Positions 60,800-64,000 of a DNA stretch of 64,000 nt are shown in pieces; the stretch's first letter is position 1; every line of letters begins with the position of its first letter. The stretch is taken from NCBI GenBank assembly GCA_963797015.1, contig CAWCNV010000010.1, positions 87,259 to 151,258 on the forward strand, written 5' to 3'. Under the pieces are notes generated by a model. That model saw only the letters and a list, made by a program, of their open reading frames with translations. It did not search any database and had not been told where the DNA came from. The DNA comes from JBBPZA01 sp963797015. GTDB taxonomy: Bacteria > Actinomycetota > Thermoleophilia > Solirubrobacterales > Solirubrobacteraceae. The translations under genes were made by a program, and so were the position numbers.

Positions 60800-61743
60800 G
60801 CCGCGTCGCCGTGCTCAAGGGCGGGCGCTCGCTGGAGCGTCAGGTCTCGCTGCGCTCCGGCGCGCGGGTGGAGGACGCCCTCGAGCGGCTGGGGCACGAG
60901 GTGGTGTCGATCGACGTCGGTCACGACCTCGTCGAGCGGCTGCGCGAGATCGAGGTCGACGCCGCGTTCGTCTGCCTTCACGGCCGCGACGGCGAGGACG
61001 GAACCATTCAAGAGCTGCTCGAGGTGCTGGCGATCCCCTACACGGGCTCGGGGATCGCCGCCTGCATCCGCAGCTGGGACAAGGTGCGGGCCAAGCACGA
61101 GCTCCGCGCCGCCGGCATCCCCACGCCCGACTTCTACGCCTTCGGCGAGACGGCGTTCAAGGAGCTCGGCGCCGCCTCGGTCCTGCCCGCGATCGAGGAG
61201 CGCCTGAGCTTCCCGATCGTGGTCAAGCCCGCCGCCCAGGGGTCGGCGCTCGGGATCAAGTTCGCGCGCGCGGCGGCCGACGTGCCGACCGCATTGGTGG
61301 CCGCCTTCTCCTACGACACCAAGGTCCTGCTCGAGCGCCACGTCGCCGGGCGCGACCTCGCGGTCTCGATCGTGGACGACGACGGCGCCCCGCGCGTGCT
61401 GCCGGTCGTCGAGGCGCTGCCCCGCGACGAGGACTTCTTCGACTTCGAGGCCCGCTACGCGATCGGGCGAACCGAGTACGTGTGCCCGGCGCGGATCGGC
61501 GACGAGCTGACGGCCCGGGCGCAGGCGATCGCGCTCGAGGTGTGGCGCCTGTTCGGCTGCGAGGGCTTCGGACGCGTCGACATGATGCTCGACGAGCGCG
61601 AGGGCGAGCTCTACGTGCTCGAGACCAACACGGTCCCGGGCCTCACCGAGACCTCGCTGCTGCCCCAGGCCGCAGAGGCCGACGGGCTCGGGTTCGACGC
61701 CCTCGTCGATCAGATCGTCAAGCCCGCGCTCGAGCGGGGATAG
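60796..61743 (+). CDS. ddl: D-alanine--D-alanine ligase
   Basis: A 315-residue ATP-grasp enzyme that makes the D-Ala-D-Ala end of peptidoglycan precursors. VAVLKGGRSLERQVSLRSG, CLHGRDGEDGTIQELLEVL, PYTGSGIAACIRSWDK, FPIVVKPAAQGSALGIKF and DMMLDERE with LETNTVPGLTETSLLPQAA are family motifs. It starts with TTG 60796, overlapping the aminotransferase stop; such coupling suggests the aminotransferase may serve D-amino acid or wall metabolism. Downstream lies a nested inverted repeat. Confidence 0.93.
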   Translation: MSRVAVLKGGRSLERQVSLRSGARVEDALERLGHEVVSIDVGHDLVERLREIEVDAAFVCLHGRDGEDGTIQELLEVLAIPYTGSGIAACIRSWDKVRAKHELRAAGIPTPDFYAFGETAFKELGAASVLPAIEERLSFPIVVKPAAQGSALGIKFARAAADVPTALVAAFSYDTKVLLERHVAGRDLAVSIVDDDGAPRVLPVVEALPRDEDFFDFEARYAIGRTEYVCPARIGDELTARAQAIALEVWRLFGCEGFGRVDMMLDEREGELYVLETNTVPGLTETSLLPQAAEADGLGFDALVDQIVKPALERG

Positions 61744-61777
61744 GTCCCGTTGGCCGGCGGGCAGCGCCGGCGCAAAA

Positions 61778-61937
61778 GGCGGGCGACGAAGGAGGGGTTC
61801 GGGCGGGCGACGAGGGGCGGGCGACGAGGGGGATTCGGGAGCGGTTTCCTTTCTGGGTCGAGTTATGCACCTCCAGGGTTGATAACTCGACTCAGAACGG
61901 CTTGGCGCGTCCTCGTCCCCCTCCTTCGTCGCCCGCC
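61778..61937. repeat. Nested inverted repeat with G-rich tandem units between convergent genes
   Basis: A perfect 20-bp inverted repeat (61778-61797 and 61918-61937) encloses a second stem of 16 positions (61851-61866 and 61882-61897, one G-T pair) with a 15-base loop. The left side also holds three close copies of GGGCGACGA in 61781-61830 giving long G runs. The inner stem is notably AT-richer than the region (GAGTTAT/ATAACTC). No reading frame explains it. It may be a terminator complex for ddl and the nuclease gene, a MITE-like insertion, or a protein-binding site. Confidence 0.7.
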
Positions 61938-61969
61938 GTTGAGCCCTGCGGCCGACTCGAGCCCGCGCG

Positions 61970-62464
61970 CTACGCGTTCTCCCCGCCCGCGAAGTCCTCG
62001 GGCGAGACCTGGTCGAGGAACTCCTTGAACTTGGTCACGACCTCCTCGGTGTCCTCGACCTCGTGCTCGAACTCGATCGCGGACTCGGCGATCACGTCCT
62101 CGGCGGCGAAGATCGGCGCGTTGGCCCGCACGGCCAACGCCAGCGCGTCGCTGGGGCGCGAGTCGATCTCGAGCTCGCGGCCGTTGATCGACAGCGTGAT
62201 CGAGGCGAAGAAGGTGTTCTCGCGCAGCTCGGTGACGGCCACCCGGGTGCAGTTGACGTCGAGCTCGGAGAGGACGTCGGAGAGCAGGTCGTGGGTCATC
62301 GGCCGCGGCGTGCTGGCGCCCTGCAGCTTCATGAGGATCGCCGCTGCCTCGGGGTGGCCGATCCAGATCGGCAGGAACTTGTTGGAGTCGACGGTCTTGA
62401 GCAGGACGATCGGCTGCTTGCCGACCATGTCGAAGCTCACACCGTAGATGACCATTTCCTGCAA
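61970..62464 (-). CDS. Bifunctional nuclease family protein (DUF151)
   Basis: A 164-residue protein of the BFN/DUF151 family, compact acidic proteins reported to have nuclease activity. KQPIVLLKTVDSNKFLPIWI, GHPEAAAILMKLQGASTPRP, MTHDLLSDVLSELD and SRPSDALALAVRANAPIFAA are highly typical. The start is TTG 62464, because GGAGG lies nine bases upstream (62474-62478); ATG 62455 is the alternative. The C-terminal 35 residues form an acidic helix. It is convergent with ddl across the nested repeat. Confidence 0.92.
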   Translation of the reverse strand: MQEMVIYGVSFDMVGKQPIVLLKTVDSNKFLPIWIGHPEAAAILMKLQGASTPRPMTHDLLSDVLSELDVNCTRVAVTELRENTFFASITLSINGRELEIDSRPSDALALAVRANAPIFAAEDVIAESAIEFEHEVEDTEEVVTKFKEFLDQVSPEDFAGGENA

Positions 62465-62553
62465 GCCGAATCGCCTCCGGTCGCCGCTGTGGGCCAGCCG
62501 TGCGGCCAGTATACGCGCGGCGAAGAGGGCTTCCCGGGCTGCCGGGGACGGGG

Positions 62554-63486
62554 TCAGGACGAGGCCGCAGGGGCGTAGCGACGCAGGGGCGGGCGGTCTC
62601 CCTCCGTGACCGTGAGCGCCGCGCCGCCGCCCTGGACCAGGGCGAGCGCTTCACCCTGGCCCTCGGCGAGGACGGTGGGCGAGGCGCAGGGCCGCCTGCC
62701 GAGCGTCCGGGCCAGCGATTCCCCTGCACTTCGCCGCCAAACGAACAGCCGGTCGTAGCTGCGCAGGGCCACCGTCCGGCCGTCCGAGGAGACGTCGCCG
62801 GCCGTCACCGTGCGCCCGAAGCCGAGCTCGATGCGCGCCGACCGGCGAAGGCTTATGGGCGGCCCGGTCCGCAGCGAGTCCGCGCGCGCCACGTACACGC
62901 CCGCGTTCCCGTCGAGCCGCTTCGTGACGACCGCCAGGTCGCCGCTGAGCGGGTCGACGAGCAGCGCCTCGGCGTCGTGGGAGCCGTCGGGATAGCGGAG
63001 CGTCAGCGGCGTGGCCCTTGCGGTCGGATGCGGGCCGGGGCGCACGTCCGGCTCCGGGAAGCGGTAGACGACGATCGTGGAACGCTGCTCCAGGTTGTCG
63101 CCGATGTCGCCCGCGTAGAGGTAGGCGCGGCCGGCCGTGCGGCCCGGGCCCGTCGCGATGTCCTCCCAGTCCTGCGCCTGCGCCCCGGTCACCGGGAAGG
63201 AACCCAGCGAGCGCCCGTCGAGCCGGATCCCGATCACACGCGCCGAGTCCCCCGAGTCGTTGTGGGTCCAGAGCACGCCGGCCTGCGTGCGGCTGGCGAC
63301 GAGACCGGAGAGCTCGGTGGCGGCGGAGTCGTCGACGTGCCCGATGACGCGTGCGGAGAGCGGCCGGCAGAGCGGCACGTCGGCCGGGACGGTCTTGGGC
63401 TTGCCCTTGACGCCGCAGCCGCCGAGCGGCAGGACCAGCGCAGCCGCCGTCAGCGCGGCGACGGCGACGGGCGTACCCGCTCTCAT
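62554..63486 (-). CDS. Putative lipoprotein with beta-propeller-like repeats
   Basis: A 310-residue exported lipoprotein. The signal peptide (AVAALTAAALVLPLGGC) ends in a lipobox at about Cys24. The mature part shows repeated strand patterns with Asp/Gly turns (VLWTHNDSGDSARVIGIRLD, DWEDIATGPGRTAGRAYLYA, GDLAVVTKRLDGNAGVYVAR) that resemble a beta-propeller such as the SdiA-regulated/YjiK type. A scaffold, binding or esterase-like role is possible. Its ATG overlaps the stop of the SnoaL-like gene by ATGA. Confidence 0.78.
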   Translation of the reverse strand: MRAGTPVAVAALTAAALVLPLGGCGVKGKPKTVPADVPLCRPLSARVIGHVDDSAATELSGLVASRTQAGVLWTHNDSGDSARVIGIRLDGRSLGSFPVTGAQAQDWEDIATGPGRTAGRAYLYAGDIGDNLEQRSTIVVYRFPEPDVRPGPHPTARATPLTLRYPDGSHDAEALLVDPLSGDLAVVTKRLDGNAGVYVARADSLRTGPPISLRRSARIELGFGRTVTAGDVSSDGRTVALRSYDRLFVWRRSAGESLARTLGRRPCASPTVLAEGQGEALALVQGGGAALTVTEGDRPPLRRYAPAASS

Positions 63487-63881
63487 CGCAGGCGCGCGGA
63501 GCGCTCGGCCGCGACGGGGTCGAAGAACAGCTCGACGCGGGCGGCGCGGCCCTCGCGGAACGTCCACACGTTCGCGCCCGGCTGCGACGTCGGCGCGCCG
63601 CTGCCCCGTCCTCGCCCCGTGACGGTCACCCACGCCAGCACCGTTCCCGGTCGCGCCTGAACCAGCTCACGCGCCTCGACGCGCACGTCCTCGAACTCGC
63701 GCAGCCACTCGCGCCAGCCCGCGGCGATGCCCTGTGGGCCGCGGTAGACGGCCGGCTCGGGGAAGTCGGCCGAATACACGAACTCGATGTCTCCGGAGAA
63801 GAGATCCAGCCACTCGTACTCGCCCCGCGACCATGCGTCATAGACCGCGCGCAGAGCCTCGAGGTCGGCCTCCGTCATCAC
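63483..63881 (-). CDS. SnoaL-like (NTF2-fold) protein
   Basis: A 132-residue NTF2-superfamily protein. DLEALRAVYDAWSRGEYEWL, YRGPQGIAAGWREWLREFED and the closing strand REGRAARVELFFDPVAAER match SnoaL-like proteins, and TFREGRAARVELF is the usual last hairpin. It is a distant relative of the protein at 40703-41125. Catalytic residues are not evident. It is coupled by ATGA overlap to the lipoprotein gene. Confidence 0.8.
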   Translation of the reverse strand: MMTEADLEALRAVYDAWSRGEYEWLDLFSGDIEFVYSADFPEPAVYRGPQGIAAGWREWLREFEDVRVEARELVQARPGTVLAWVTVTGRGRGSGAPTSQPGANVWTFREGRAARVELFFDPVAAERSARLR

Positions 63882-63893
63882 AGCACGCCGGGT

Positions 63894-63935
63894 GGTCGTG
63901 GACGGCCGCTGCGTGCGATGGGGCCATCCACGATC
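63894..63935. repeat. Imperfect inverted repeat near the window end
   Basis: GGTCGTGGACGGCC at 63894-63907 pairs with GGCCATCCACGATC at 63922-63935 over 14 positions with one mismatch and one wobble. It lies upstream of the SnoaL-like gene, in 119 bases at the window end where I see no gene. Confidence 0.4.
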
Positions 63936-64000
63936 GTGCTCCGTCCAGGCTGCGTTGCGGCCTCCTCGAGAAGAGCCCTTCCGGGCCGGGGCCTCAGGGC

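Overview
This window comes from a high-GC bacterial chromosome whose gene content and layout fit the Actinobacteria, most likely class Thermoleophilia (Solirubrobacterales). That placement is inferred from an F420-type LLM oxidoreductase, a class E-like sortase, a TreT-type trehalose synthase, menaquinone-linked respiration and the rpsF-ssb-rpsR-rplI-dnaB block. Coding density is very high and many genes overlap by ATGA, GTGA or TTGA. No intergenic stretch exceeds about 300 bases. Several + strand genes carry a TANNNT hexamer only 6 to 10 bases before the start codon, which suggests frequent leaderless transcription.

Layout. 1-2.0 kb: an oligopeptide-type ABC permease (cut by the window edge) and an LLM oxidoreductase. 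2.1-8.8 kb: an arsenic-resistance island bounded by a 42-bp direct repeat of the 5' part of a tRNA-Arg(CCT) gene. It holds arsC-acr3-DUF2180-gapdh-arsJ on the minus strand, divergent arsR-arsM, and a rhodanese. It covers arsenate reduction with arsenite efflux, arsenate trapping as arsenophosphoglycerate with export, and methylation. 8.8-18.6 kb: two unassigned proteins, a duplicated lipoprotein pair, pyrE, an L,D-transpeptidase, a CPBP protease, a HAD hydrolase, a class A PBP, infA and thiL. 18.6-27.2 kb: sortase, a degenerate M28 membrane protein, a two-component system, an IMPase-like protein and two trehalose-forming enzymes (TreT and a GT20 synthase). 27.8-33.6 kb: rpsF, ssb, rpsR, rplI, dnaB, a DnaC-like loader and purA. 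33.6-41.2 kb: a GGDEF/HD-GYP protein, a UDP-sugar cluster (hexapeptide transferase, oxidoreductase, WecB-type epimerase), an aminotransferase, an M15-like secreted protein and tRNA-Lys. 41.2-47.8 kb: TatC and TatA, a polyprenyl diphosphate synthase, MenG and a Bacillus-type menaquinol:cytochrome c reductase (QcrABC). 48.5-51.9 kb: heme genes hemL, fused ahbAB and hemB. 52-64 kb: envelope and sugar proteins (beta-helix protein, AI-2E family permease, YmdB, membrane glycosyltransferase, GtrA, phosphodiesterase), an aminotransferase, Ddl, a bifunctional nuclease and a lipoprotein.

Functional links. Polyprenyl synthase and MenG feed menaquinone to QcrABC, the heme genes supply its cofactors, and TatA/TatC can export the Rieske protein, which has a twin-arginine signal. 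PBP, Ldt, Ddl, sortase and the UDP-sugar genes concern the cell envelope.

Quality caveat. Four conserved genes (dnaB, qcrC, ahbAB and the AI-2E permease) are each broken by what looks like a single inserted base, which points to insertion-type sequence errors more than to real gene loss. The least explained items are two intergenic structured repeats with covarying stems (12.3 and 38.1 kb) and a nested inverted repeat at 61.8 kb.
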